Origin: Microbispora rosea subsp. aerata
Lineage (GTDB): Bacteria; Actinomycetota; Actinomycetes; Streptosporangiales; Streptosporangiaceae
Length of the DNA stretch: 64,000 nt
Assembly: GCF_014647835.1 (NCBI RefSeq)
Contig: NZ_BMPY01000007.1
Location: 186,001-250,000 of the forward strand
Reading direction: 5' to 3'
The position numbers were made by a program, and so were the translations under genes. Below, piece by piece: positions 42,956 through 51,295 of this stretch (its first letter is position 1; each line of letters opens with the position of its first letter). The notes beneath the pieces are model-generated. The model saw nothing but the letters and a program-made list of their open reading frames with translations. It had not been told where the DNA came from and ran no database searches.

Positions 42956-45330
42956 GCGTGCGCAGGAACGGTCCCAGGGGTCGCACCCGGGAGGGCGGCA
43001 GACGCGGCAGGCGGGTCCGCCGGACCCTGGCCGGGTTGTTCGTCGCCTTCGTGGCGTTTGTGACGCTTCCGCTGATTTTCCCCACCGGTACGGCGAGCGC
43101 GGGGCCATGTGACCTGTCGCCCGCCCTCGCCCCGGAGATCGTGGGCGGCGGCGTCGACGGGCTGGTCCAGCCGCCGGCCGGGGAGACGACCACGGACGGC
43201 GGCCAGAACGCCGCGCAGCAGGCGCCGAAGGAACCGGCGACCAACTACGAGCGGTACGGCATGGCTGGCCAGTTCTGGCACACCTACGATCTGGGGTGTT
43301 CCGACGTCACGGCCGTGCTCGGCAACGCCTGGGCCAACACGGTCTTCTCCTGGGCCAAGGCCGTCGACCGGCTGACGATCAGCACCTACCAGGCGGCGGC
43401 GACCGAGGGCCCGCTGCAGCCCATCAAGGAAGTCGCCGACGAGATCGTCACCAACCTCGCCAACGCGATGTACTGGCCGTACCTGCGGCCGATCGTCATC
43501 CTCGGGGCGATCTGGCTGGCGTGGTACGGCCTGATCCGCAAGCGCGCGACGACGACGACCGAGGGCGTCATCTGGATGATCCTCGCGGTCACGGTCGCGA
43601 TCTGGTTCTTCAGCCGCCCCGGCGACTTCACCAGCATCGGCAAGGCCGTGACGGACAAGACCGGCGAGATCGTCAACTCGGCGTTCTCCGGGCTCCCCGG
43701 CGCGGGCGGCGCGTCCTGCCTGCCCATGCGGGAGACCGCGCCCGGCGAGGTGCCGAGCGCGCCGACGCCGGGTGGCTACGGCCGTCAGGGCACGCCCGGC
43801 GTGGCGCAGAACGCGGACGCGCTGTGGTCGGTCCTGGTCTGCAAGCCGTGGCTGATGGGCGAGTTCGGCACGGCCGACCCCGACTCCGGTTACGTCAAGG
43901 GCCTGGGCGCCAAGCTGCTCAACATCCAGGCGATCGACGCCGCCGAGCAGGCCGCCGCGCAGACGCCGGCCTCCGACTCCCACCAGAAACGGTTCGAGGA
44001 GGAGGTCGCCAAGCCGCTGCAGAGCACCCCGGTGTACTTCCTCTTCCAGGGCAAGGACTGGACCAGCCGCCTGGGCATCGCGATCGGGGCGTTCATCGCG
44101 GCGATGGTCGCCGGTCTGCTCATCTTCCTCGTCGCGGTGTCGCTGCTCGTGCTGAAGGTCGGTTTCCTGCTGCTGCTGATGCTCGGGCCGATCTTCCTGC
44201 TGATCGGCGTGCATCCCGGCACGGGACGGATCATCGCCATGCGCTGGGTGGAGATGGTGGTCGGCACCCTGCTGCGCCAGGCCGTGCTCGCCCTGGTGCT
44301 CGGCGTCCTGGTGTACGGCTACGCGCTGATCATCTCGACCAACCTGCCCTGGGGCATGCAGATCCTGTTCATGGCGCTGCTGACGATCGCGGTCTTCTTC
44401 TACCGGCGGCCGTTCCAGCATCTGTTCGCCTCGATCGACGGGCACACGATCACCACCCGGATGCTCGGCGAGGCCACCACCGCGCCGACCCTGTCGCGGG
44501 CGGCCAACGCGCTGCCGCCGGTCGCGGCGGCCCGGGTGGGCCGCTGGGGCCTGCGCAAGGCCGAGCCGATCATCGGCGCGGCGGCGATGGCCACCGGCGC
44601 GGGCACGGCGGCCGCCGCCGCGGCGAGCGTGGCGCAGGGGCGGGTGCGCGGCGAGGAGGGCGCGGGCAACGCCCAGGCCCAGGCCGGGGCGCGTGCCGGG
44701 GGGCAGCCCGCGCCGCTCGACGCCGACGCCCAGGGGGCCGGCCGCCGCAAGGCCGGGGTCGCCGCCTCGCGTCCGGGAACGGCCCCGCCGCTCAACCTGC
44801 CCGGGGTGCGGCCCGCCGGCGCCGCGCGGGCGTCCGCGCCGTCCGGCTCGGCCTCGCCCTCCGTCGTACGGCCGGCGGCGACGTCCTCGTCGCCCGTGGG
44901 GAGCGCGGCGGCCTCGCCCCAGCGGGTCTCCGGCGGCTCCGCCCCCACGCCGTCCCGCAGCGGCTCGGGTGGGGGTTCGAGTGGTGGTTCCGGCGGCGGC
45001 TGGTTCAGCGGCAGGTCCGGCGGCTGGGCCTCCCGGCCGTCCTCGCCGCGGTCGTCCGGTGGGTTGAGCGGGCTCTTCGGCGGCTCCTCCGGCAGGTCTC
45101 CGAGCAGGTCGTCCGGCGGGTTCTTCGGCGGATCGTCCCGGCGGAGCGACGGCGGCCGTTCCCGGCCCGCCCCGCCGCCGCGTGACTCCGGCTCGGCGTC
45201 CTCCAGCCGTCCCCGTACGGCCGAGCCGCCCCCGCTCTGGCTGCCGAGCAGGGGAGCGGGCACGCGCCGCGACAGCGAGGCGCCGACGCCGTTTTGGGCC
45301 AAGCCCGCCGACCGCGACCCCGGCGACTGA
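42952..45330 (+). CDS. VirB6/TrbL-like polytopic membrane protein
   Basis: A 792-residue inner-membrane channel candidate. The N-terminus is very basic, then a hydrophobic stretch (FVAFVAFVTLPLIFPTGTAS) resembles a signal anchor. Two helices lie near 180-220 (PIVILGAIWLAWYGLI, VIWMILAVTVAIWFF). A cluster of four or five lies around 380-485 (AIGAFIAAMVAGLLIFLVAV, LLLLMLGPIFLLIG, AVLALVLGVLVYGYALII, LFMALLTIAVFFY). The C-terminal ~250 residues are Gly/Ser/Pro-rich with SGGWASRPSSPRSSGG-like repeats and no fold. GTG 42952 overlaps the VirB4 stop by 4 nt. The topology matches TrbL/VirB6 proteins of Gram-positive T4SS. Confidence 0.8.
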   Translation: MSVRRNGPRGRTREGGRRGRRVRRTLAGLFVAFVAFVTLPLIFPTGTASAGPCDLSPALAPEIVGGGVDGLVQPPAGETTTDGGQNAAQQAPKEPATNYERYGMAGQFWHTYDLGCSDVTAVLGNAWANTVFSWAKAVDRLTISTYQAAATEGPLQPIKEVADEIVTNLANAMYWPYLRPIVILGAIWLAWYGLIRKRATTTTEGVIWMILAVTVAIWFFSRPGDFTSIGKAVTDKTGEIVNSAFSGLPGAGGASCLPMRETAPGEVPSAPTPGGYGRQGTPGVAQNADALWSVLVCKPWLMGEFGTADPDSGYVKGLGAKLLNIQAIDAAEQAAAQTPASDSHQKRFEEEVAKPLQSTPVYFLFQGKDWTSRLGIAIGAFIAAMVAGLLIFLVAVSLLVLKVGFLLLLMLGPIFLLIGVHPGTGRIIAMRWVEMVVGTLLRQAVLALVLGVLVYGYALIISTNLPWGMQILFMALLTIAVFFYRRPFQHLFASIDGHTITTRMLGEATTAPTLSRAANALPPVAAARVGRWGLRKAEPIIGAAAMATGAGTAAAAAASVAQGRVRGEEGAGNAQAQAGARAGGQPAPLDADAQGAGRRKAGVAASRPGTAPPLNLPGVRPAGAARASAPSGSASPSVVRPAATSSSPVGSAAASPQRVSGGSAPTPSRSGSGGGSSGGSGGGWFSGRSGGWASRPSSPRSSGGLSGLFGGSSGRSPSRSSGGFFGGSSRRSDGGRSRPAPPPRDSGSASSSRPRTAEPPPLWLPSRGAGTRRDSEAPTPFWAKPADRDPGD

Positions 45331-45980
45331 TGCGAAGCGGCAACAGCGACCGGGGGAAGGGCATCGCCTTCGCGGCGGCCGTCGCGGTGCTCGCCGCCGT
45401 CGGCGTCTATCTCACGATGAGCTCGCCGTCGGGCTCCTCCCCGGCGGATGACGAGCAGGCGAGGGAGCAGTCCGTCGTGGCCACCTCCCGGGCGACGACC
45501 GCGGCCAGGGAGCCGAGCCCGGTGGCCACGACGCCCGGCGCCTTCGACGTCTACGCCTACCTGCCGCTGTCGCGGCAGGAGATCGGCGCGGCGGCCGACC
45601 TCGCGCGCCGCTTCACCGAGGCGTACGGCACCTTCTCGGTCGACGAGGACCCGGCGGCGCGCGCCGACCGGCTGACGCGGTTCGCGACCGACGAGTTCGC
45701 CGGCCAGCTCACCCGGACCGTCACCGACCCCGCCGTGGTGGACCAGACCGAGGCCGACGGGGTGACCTCGCGGGGGTCGGCGAAGGTGACGACGATCCGC
45801 GACATGACGGCCAGCCAGGTGACGTTCGTCGTCGACTCGGTCCGCCACGTGACGGACAAGAACGGCCAGAAGGACGTGCCCGAGCGGTTCGCGGTGACCG
45901 TGATCAAGGCGGGCGCCGACTGGCGGGTATACGACCTGCAACTGGCCGACGCCGGTCAGGAGGGGGACACCTCGCCATGA
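45330..45980 (+). CDS. Membrane-anchored extracytoplasmic protein of the Tcp-like locus
   Basis: A 216-residue protein with one N-terminal helix (about residues 11-32, GIAFAAAVAVLAAVGVYLTM), a Ser/Thr/Ala linker and a folded domain (about 80-216). The domain contains DLARRFTEAYGTFSVDEDPA and ends TVIKAGADWRVYDLQLADA. The pattern of a helix followed by an NTF2-like domain recalls the second domain of TcpC/VirB8 proteins, so it could be an extra periplasm-side scaffold (inference). ATG 45330 overlaps the previous stop by one base, and the end overlaps the hydrolase gene by 4 nt. Confidence 0.7.
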   Translation: MRSGNSDRGKGIAFAAAVAVLAAVGVYLTMSSPSGSSPADDEQAREQSVVATSRATTAAREPSPVATTPGAFDVYAYLPLSRQEIGAAADLARRFTEAYGTFSVDEDPAARADRLTRFATDEFAGQLTRTVTDPAVVDQTEADGVTSRGSAKVTTIRDMTASQVTFVVDSVRHVTDKNGQKDVPERFAVTVIKAGADWRVYDLQLADAGQEGDTSP

Positions 45981-47098
45981 CCGTCTCGGCGCGTGTCGCC
46001 CGCGGGCTCGCGTCGGCGGGACGGGACTGGCGGGCGATCGCCGTCGCACTCGTCGTGATCGTCCCGGCCACGCTGCTGGGCTCGATCATCCTGATGACCC
46101 CCAGCCCGTCGATCCTGCTCGGCGGTGGCGCGGCCGAGAACTGCGCCGAGGCGGCCACCGGGGAGTCCGCCGACGTGTCGCAGACGGCCCGGGGCGACAT
46201 CCCGGACGACTACCTGGAGCTGTACAAGAAGTTCGGCAGGCAGATCGGCGTGCAGTGGAACGTGCTGGCCGCCATCGGCAAGCGGGAGACCGACCACGGC
46301 CGCTCGACGCTGCCGGGCGTGCGCAGCGGCACCAACTACGCGGGGGCCGCCGGCCCGATGCAGTTCCTCATCAGCACCTGGGGCGGCAAGGCCAGGATGA
46401 AGATCGAGCCGGGCATCAACGGCTACGCCTCCGACGGCGACGGGGACGGCTACGGCGACGTCTACAACCCGGCGGACGCCATCCTCGGCGCGGCCAAGAT
46501 GCTCAAGCGCAACGGCGCGCCCGACGACCTCAGGAGGGCGATCTTCGTCTACAACCGGGCCACCTGGTACGTCGACCAGGTGCTGGACATCGCCAAGCGC
46601 TACGCGGCGACCGGGGACATCGGGGTGCCGCCCGAGGCCGACCCGGCCTGCGACTCCGGCTATGTCGACGCCGCCACCGACGAGGTCGTCCGCGAGATCC
46701 TCGAGTACGCTCTGGCACAGCGGGGCAAGCCGTACCGGTGGGGCGGCACCGGCCCGGACGCCTTCGACTGCTCGGGGATCATCTACATGGCCTACCGGAA
46801 CGCGGGTCTGACCATTCCCCGCACGACCTTCGGCCAGTGGCCCTTCGGCGTCAAGATCGAGGAAGGCGAGGAACGGCCCGGCGATCTCGTCTTCTTCAAC
46901 GCCGGCCCGGGCACCTCCATCGACAATCCGGGGCATGTCGGCATGGTGGTGTCGCCCGGCAAGATGATCGAGGCCCGGTGTGCGCGGTGCGGGCCGATCA
47001 AGGTCACGACGTACCGCGACCGGCCGAACATCGTGGGCTTCACCCGCCCGCTGGAGAACGAGACCGTGATCGAGCAGCTCAAGCGGGCCCAGACATGA
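45977..47098 (+). CDS. Lytic transglycosylase-NlpC/P60 peptidoglycan hydrolase
   Basis: Two-domain cell-wall hydrolase of 373 residues that would open peptidoglycan for the secretion channel, as conjugation-associated hydrolases do. An N-terminal membrane anchor (about 20-42) comes first. A lytic transglycosylase domain (about 75-215) has the catalytic Glu in IGKRETDHG plus AGAAGPMQFLISTW and FVYNRATWYV. A linker leads to an NlpC/P60 endopeptidase domain (about 235-360) with nucleophile Cys in FDCSGIIYMAY, His in GHVGMVVS and a further polar residue downstream. ATG 45977 overlaps the previous gene (ATGA), and its own stop overlaps the Nudix gene. Confidence 0.92.
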   Translation: MTVSARVARGLASAGRDWRAIAVALVVIVPATLLGSIILMTPSPSILLGGGAAENCAEAATGESADVSQTARGDIPDDYLELYKKFGRQIGVQWNVLAAIGKRETDHGRSTLPGVRSGTNYAGAAGPMQFLISTWGGKARMKIEPGINGYASDGDGDGYGDVYNPADAILGAAKMLKRNGAPDDLRRAIFVYNRATWYVDQVLDIAKRYAATGDIGVPPEADPACDSGYVDAATDEVVREILEYALAQRGKPYRWGGTGPDAFDCSGIIYMAYRNAGLTIPRTTFGQWPFGVKIEEGEERPGDLVFFNAGPGTSIDNPGHVGMVVSPGKMIEARCARCGPIKVTTYRDRPNIVGFTRPLENETVIEQLKRAQT

Positions 47099-47490
47099 CG
47101 CGCCTCGTCGTCGGCGCCGCGATCGTCGAGGGCGGCCGTCTCCTGGCCGCCCAGCGGGCCGCGCCCCCCGCGCTGCGCGGGGGCTGGGAGTTTCCCGGCG
47201 GGAAGGTCGACCCGGGAGAGGACGAGCGCGCGGCGCTGGTGCGCGAGTGCGTCGAGGAGCTCGGCGTCCGGATCGTGCTGGGCGACCGCGTCGGCGGGGA
47301 CTGGCCGCTTCAGGACGGCTACGTGATGCGGGTGTGGCTCGCCACCCTCGCCGAGGGCGTGCCCCGCCCGATCGAGCACCTCGCGCTGCGCTGGCTGAGC
47401 CCGCACGAGCTGTACGACGTCCCCTGGCTTCCCGCGGATTTGCCGGTCGTCACCGCGATCGAGAAGCTATTGCCGCGCGGTGACGCGTAG
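47095..47490 (+). CDS. Nudix hydrolase (MutT-like)
   Basis: A 131-residue Nudix pyrophosphohydrolase. The Nudix box GX5EX7REUXEEXGU is complete as GKVDPGE, then DERAALV, RECVEELGV. MutT-like members clean 8-oxo-dGTP or CTP-type nucleotides; the substrate here is not deducible. ATG 47095 overlaps the stop of the peptidoglycan hydrolase by 4 nt, so it belongs to the same translational unit. That is unexpected company for a housekeeping nucleotide sanitiser. It is followed by a separate promoter for the surface-protein gene. Confidence 0.88.
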   Translation: MTRLVVGAAIVEGGRLLAAQRAAPPALRGGWEFPGGKVDPGEDERAALVRECVEELGVRIVLGDRVGGDWPLQDGYVMRVWLATLAEGVPRPIEHLALRWLSPHELYDVPWLPADLPVVTAIEKLLPRGDA

Positions 47491-47516
47491 TCGCCGAATC
47501 GTTGACAAGATCGGGC

Positions 47517-47544
47517 TTTGCTCGCGCTTTTACCAAACTACAAT
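47517..47544 (+). promoter_or_regulatory. Promoter of the surface-protein gene
   Basis: TTTGCT (47517-47522), 16-nt spacer, TACAAT (47539-47544) in a locally A+T-rich region, 41 nt before GTG 47586. It argues against the longer in-frame start at TTG 47502. Confidence 0.5.
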
Positions 47545-47585
47545 CGGCTTTGTCTTGGAAAAAGCGGGCCGACGGGAGGCGAGCG

Positions 47586-48569
47586 GTGATCGGACGCGCG
47601 TACATCAGGGCCGCCTCGTCGGCTGTCGCGTCCGTGGCCCTCGCCACACTGGCGATCGTGGCCGTGGGCCCGGTGATCGGCGCCAGCGCCGAGCCGGTGG
47701 AGCCGTGCGACCCCGTCCTGGACCCCCAGTGCGCGGTCGTCACGATCACCGTCACTCAGACGCCGCCGGCGACCACCTCCCCGACGACGCAGAGCCCCAT
47801 CGCCGACCCGGTGGTGACCAAGACCGTCACCATCACGCCGACGCCGACACGGACCAAGACCAAGACGCCCAAGCCGGCGCAGACGACGACCGCTCCTCCC
47901 GCGTCCACGACGGTGCAGGACCCGCCGCAGTCCACCCAGACGTTCCCCACGCTGACCGACATCACCGAGGAGACCTCCCAGCCCAGCCCGACTCCTGAGG
48001 ACGAGGGTCAGGTGGTCCTGCCCACCGCGTCGCCGACGCCGGAGGCGGCGGCCCAGCAGACCCCCACCCCGGGGGGCGCGTCGTTCGAGCAGCCCGATCC
48101 CGAGACGGCGCTGATCGAGATCCGCAACGCGACCCCCGAGTACGACAAGCCGAAGCTGGCGAACAAGCTCGCCATCCCCGCCGCCGTGCTCGTCGGCATC
48201 GCGCTGATCACCTGGCTGATCTTCGAGGGCCGGCTGCGGAGGATGGCGCACGCCGCCGCCGTACGGCGGGGCGGCCCGGCCGCGGCGCGGACGCCGGCTC
48301 CCGAGGTGGCGGCCTACCCGGCGGCGGCCACGCCGGGCTACGCCCCGATGGTCGGCTTCGTGCCCGTGCAGTCCTACGCCGTGCAGTCCTATCCCGTGGT
48401 CTATCCGCAGCAGCCCTACGGCTACCCGATGCCGTACGGCTACGCCCAGCCGTACGCGTATCCGGTGGCCGACCCGGCCCAGATGCAGCAGGCGCAGCAG
48501 ACGCAGGCGCAGCAGCAGGCCGTGCCCGGCGAGACCCCGCAGCAGCCGCAGCAGAACGCGGGCGAGTGA
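47586..48569 (+). CDS. Surface protein with Thr/Pro stalk and Tyr/Gln-rich tail
   Basis: A 327-residue type I-like membrane protein. An N-terminal signal sequence (about 5-30, AYIRAASSAVASVALATLAI) is followed by a Pro/Thr-rich stalk (about 55-170, including TQTPPATTSPTTQS and TITPTPTRTKTKTPKP). One membrane helix (about 192-210, LAIPAAVLVGIALITWLIF) follows, then a cytoplasmic tail rich in Tyr, Pro and Gln ending in QQ-rich repeats. GTG 47586 follows GGGAGG at good distance. It is probably glycosylated outside (inference from Thr/Pro content). It lies directly after the Tcp-like genes and ends at a strong shared terminator. Confidence 0.7.
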   Translation: MIGRAYIRAASSAVASVALATLAIVAVGPVIGASAEPVEPCDPVLDPQCAVVTITVTQTPPATTSPTTQSPIADPVVTKTVTITPTPTRTKTKTPKPAQTTTAPPASTTVQDPPQSTQTFPTLTDITEETSQPSPTPEDEGQVVLPTASPTPEAAAQQTPTPGGASFEQPDPETALIEIRNATPEYDKPKLANKLAIPAAVLVGIALITWLIFEGRLRRMAHAAAVRRGGPAAARTPAPEVAAYPAAATPGYAPMVGFVPVQSYAVQSYPVVYPQQPYGYPMPYGYAQPYAYPVADPAQMQQAQQTQAQQQAVPGETPQQPQQNAGE

Positions 48570-48582
48570 GCGTAAACCCGTA

Positions 48583-48623
48583 AAAACAGGCGCCTCCCGG
48601 GAATCCCGGGAGGCGCCTGTTTT
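48583..48623. terminator. Bidirectional rho-independent terminator
   Basis: AAAACAGGCGCCTCCCGGG (48583-48601) pairs perfectly with CCCGGGAGGCGCCTGTTTT (48605-48623) across an AAT loop. The 19-bp stem has an A tract and a T tract on the flanks, so it can stop both the surface-protein gene and the convergent sdhB. Confidence 0.92.
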
Positions 48624-48647
48624 ACGAGCCTGTTTTCAACGAGCAGG

Positions 48648-49400
48648 TCAGCGCTGGCGCTTGAATATCTTCGAGCCCAGCCAGACCAGCGGGTCGTACT
48701 TCCGGTCGACCACGCGCTCCTTCATCGGGATCAGCGCATTGTCGGTGATCTTGATGTGCTCGGGGCAGACCTCGGTGCAGCACTTGGTGATGTTGCAGTA
48801 GCCGAGGCCGTGCGCCTCCTGCGCCGACTCCTTGCGCTCCGCCACGTCGTACGGGTGCATGTCGAGCTCGGCGATCCGCATGAGGTAACGCGGGCCGGCG
48901 AAGTTCGGCTTGTTCTCCTCATGGTCGCGGATCACGTGGCAGACGTTCTGGCACATGAAGCACTCGATGCACTTGCGGAACTCTTGCGACCGCTCGACGT
49001 CGACCTGCTGCATGCGGAACTCGCCCGGCTTGACGTCGGCCGGCGGCGTGAACGACGGGATCTCCCGGGCCTTCTGGTAGTTGAACGACACGTCCGTCAC
49101 CAGGTCTTTGATGACCGGGAACGTGCGCAGCGGCGTGACCGTGATGGTCTCGTCCTCGCTGAAGGTGGACATCCGGGTCATGCAGCCCAGCCGCGGCTTG
49201 CCGTTGATCTCCATCGAGCAGGAGCCGCACTTGCCGGCCTTGCAGTTCCAGCGCACCGCGAGGTCGGGGGCCTGCGTGGCCTGGAGCCGGTGGATGACGT
49301 CGAGGACGACCTCGCCCTCGTTCACCTCCACGGTGAAGTCTTCGAGCTTTCCTTCGCCGCCCTCACCGCGCCAGACGCGGAACTTCGCCTTGTAACCCAT
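48648..49400 (-). CDS. sdhB: Succinate dehydrogenase iron-sulfur subunit (operon 1)
   Basis: Electron-transfer subunit of complex II, 250 residues. The N-terminal [2Fe-2S] domain has cysteines in WNCKAGKCGSCSMEINGKPR and GC. The C-terminal domain has CIECFMCQNVCH and YCNITKCCTEVCPEHIK for the [4Fe-4S] and [3Fe-4S] clusters. ATG 49400 overlaps the sdhA stop by one base (TGATG), so the two are coupled. A longer upstream frame was rejected because it lies within sdhA. The protein resembles the mycobacterial Sdh1 type rather than operon 2's subunit. Confidence 0.95.
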   Translation of the reverse strand: MGYKAKFRVWRGEGGEGKLEDFTVEVNEGEVVLDVIHRLQATQAPDLAVRWNCKAGKCGSCSMEINGKPRLGCMTRMSTFSEDETITVTPLRTFPVIKDLVTDVSFNYQKAREIPSFTPPADVKPGEFRMQQVDVERSQEFRKCIECFMCQNVCHVIRDHEENKPNFAGPRYLMRIAELDMHPYDVAERKESAQEAHGLGYCNITKCCTEVCPEHIKITDNALIPMKERVVDRKYDPLVWLGSKIFKRQR

Positions 49401-51286
49401 CACGACTCCTTGACCGCGGCGTCGTATTCCGCCAGCTCTTCCTCGGTGAGGTACTTCTCCAGCTCGGCGCGCTCGAACAGCCGGATGAGGTCGCTCCGCA
49501 TGGACGGCTGGATCTTCTCCTCGACCGTGATGGACGTGCCGTCCGGCGACGCGGAGCAGACCAGCAGCTTGCGCCGCCACTCGGCCGACATGCCGGGGAA
49601 GTCGTCGCGGGTGTGGCCGCCGCGGCTCTCCTCCCGCATCAGCGCGGCCTTCGCCACGCACTCGCTCACCAGCAGCATGTTCCGCAGGTCGAGGGCGAGG
49701 TGCCAGCCGGGGTTGTAGATCCGGCTGCCCGAGGAGGCGCAGTTCTTCGCCCGCTCCTTGAGCTTCTCGATGACCTGCAGCGCCTCGGTGATCTCCTCGG
49801 CCTTGCGGATGATGCCGACCAGGTCGTTCATCGTGCGCTGCAGCTCGTGGTGGACCTCGTACGGGTTCTCCCCGCCGGTCCGCTCCAGCGGGGCCAGCGC
49901 CTCGGCCCTGGCCTCCTCGACGCCGGTCACCGTCGGCCGCTTGGCCAGCGAGTCGACGTACGCCGCGGCGCCCGCGCCGGCCCGGCGGCCGAACACGAGC
50001 AGGTCCGACAGCGAGTTGCCGCCGAGGCGGTTGGAGCCGTGCATGCCGCCGGAGACCTCGCCGGCCGCGAACAGGCCGGGCACCGACGCCGCGCCGGTGT
50101 CGGCGTCCACCTCGACGCCGCCCATGATGTAGTGGCAGGTCGGGCCGACCTGCATGGGCTCCTTGGTGATGTCGACGTCGGCCAGCTCCTTGAACTGGTG
50201 GTGCATCGACGGCAGCCGCTTGATGATCTCCTCGGCGGGCAGGCGGGTGGACACGTCGAGATACACCCCGCCCTGCGGTGAGCCGCGCCCGGCCTTCACC
50301 TCGGCGTTGATCGCCCTGGCCACCTCGTCACGCGGCAGCAGCTCCGGCGGGCGGCGGTTGTTGGCCTGGTCGGTGTACCAGCGGTCCGCCTCCTCCTCGG
50401 TCGTGGCGTACTTGTCCTTGAAGACCTCCGGGATGTAGTCGAACATGAACCGGCGGCCCTCGGAGTTGCGCAGCACGCCGCCGTCGCCGCGCACCGACTC
50501 GGTCACCAGGATCCCGCGCACCGACGGGGGCCAGACCATGCCCGTCGGGTGGAACTGGATGAACTCCATGTTGATGAGCTTCGCGCCGGCGAGCAGGGCC
50601 AGCGCGTGACCGTCACCGGTGTACTCCCAGGAGTTCGACGTGACGACGTACGACTTGCCGATGCCGCCGGTGGCCAGCACCACCGCCGGGGCGTCGAAGA
50701 CGATGAAGTCGCCCGTCTCGCGCCAGTAGCCGAAGGCGCCCGCGATGGCGTCCCCGTCCTTCAGCAGCCGCGTGATCGTGCACTCGGCGAAGACCTTGAT
50801 GTACGCCTCGGGGTCGCCGTGCAGCTTCTCGTCCTCCTGCTGCAGGGCGACGACGCGCTGCTGGAGGGTGCGGATCAGCTCCAGGCCGGTGCGGTCGCCG
50901 ACGTGGGCGAGGCGAGGATACTCGTGGCCGCCGAAGTTGCGCTGGCTGATCTTGCCGTCCTTGGTGCGGTCGAACAGCGCGCCCCAGGCCTCCAGCTCCC
51001 AGACGCGGTCCGGGGCCTCCTTGGCGTGCAGCTCCGCCATGCGCCAGTTGTTGAGGAACTTGCCTCCGCGCATGGTGTCGCGGAAGTGCACCATCCAGTT
51101 GTCGTTCGGGTTGACGTTGCCCATCGCGGCGGCGGCGCCGCCCTCGGCCATGACCGTGTGGGCCTTGCCGAACAGCGACTTGCAGACGATGGCCGTCCGC
51201 TTGCCCTGCTGCCGCGCCTCGATCGCCGCGCGGAGACCCGCTCCACCGGCTCCGATGACGACGACGTCGTATTCGTGACGCTCCAC
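49400..51286 (-). CDS. sdhA: Succinate dehydrogenase/fumarate reductase flavoprotein (operon 1)
   Basis: FAD-containing catalytic subunit oxidising succinate to fumarate at the membrane, 628 residues. It has the FAD-binding Rossmann motif VVVIGAGGAGLRAAIEA, the flavin-linking His region KSLFGKAHTVMAEGG, active-site HPTGMVWP and RGILVTESVRGDGG, the His/Arg substrate region and GLFAAGEVSGGMHGSNRLGGNSL. The ATG at 51286 follows the anchor gene by 9 nt. Together with a five-helix anchor it matches the mycobacterial Sdh1 arrangement. It differs from the operon 2 flavoprotein by more than duplication would suggest. Confidence 0.95.
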   Translation of the reverse strand: MERHEYDVVVIGAGGAGLRAAIEARQQGKRTAIVCKSLFGKAHTVMAEGGAAAAMGNVNPNDNWMVHFRDTMRGGKFLNNWRMAELHAKEAPDRVWELEAWGALFDRTKDGKISQRNFGGHEYPRLAHVGDRTGLELIRTLQQRVVALQQEDEKLHGDPEAYIKVFAECTITRLLKDGDAIAGAFGYWRETGDFIVFDAPAVVLATGGIGKSYVVTSNSWEYTGDGHALALLAGAKLINMEFIQFHPTGMVWPPSVRGILVTESVRGDGGVLRNSEGRRFMFDYIPEVFKDKYATTEEEADRWYTDQANNRRPPELLPRDEVARAINAEVKAGRGSPQGGVYLDVSTRLPAEEIIKRLPSMHHQFKELADVDITKEPMQVGPTCHYIMGGVEVDADTGAASVPGLFAAGEVSGGMHGSNRLGGNSLSDLLVFGRRAGAGAAAYVDSLAKRPTVTGVEEARAEALAPLERTGGENPYEVHHELQRTMNDLVGIIRKAEEITEALQVIEKLKERAKNCASSGSRIYNPGWHLALDLRNMLLVSECVAKAALMREESRGGHTRDDFPGMSAEWRRKLLVCSASPDGTSITVEEKIQPSMRSDLIRLFERAELEKYLTEEELAEYDAAVKES

Positions 51287-51295
51287 GTTGAATCC

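Noticed and set aside
47502-47585. Longer start (TTG 47502) for the surface protein
   Set aside because: That segment contains the likely promoter (TACAAT at 47539-47544), while GTG 47586 has GGGAGG upstream and begins at the signal sequence.
36014-48647. Integrative conjugative element borders (integrase, tRNA end, direct repeats)
   Set aside because: Looked for an integrase, a tRNA 3' end and matching flanking repeats around the Tcp-like locus. None was seen inside the window.
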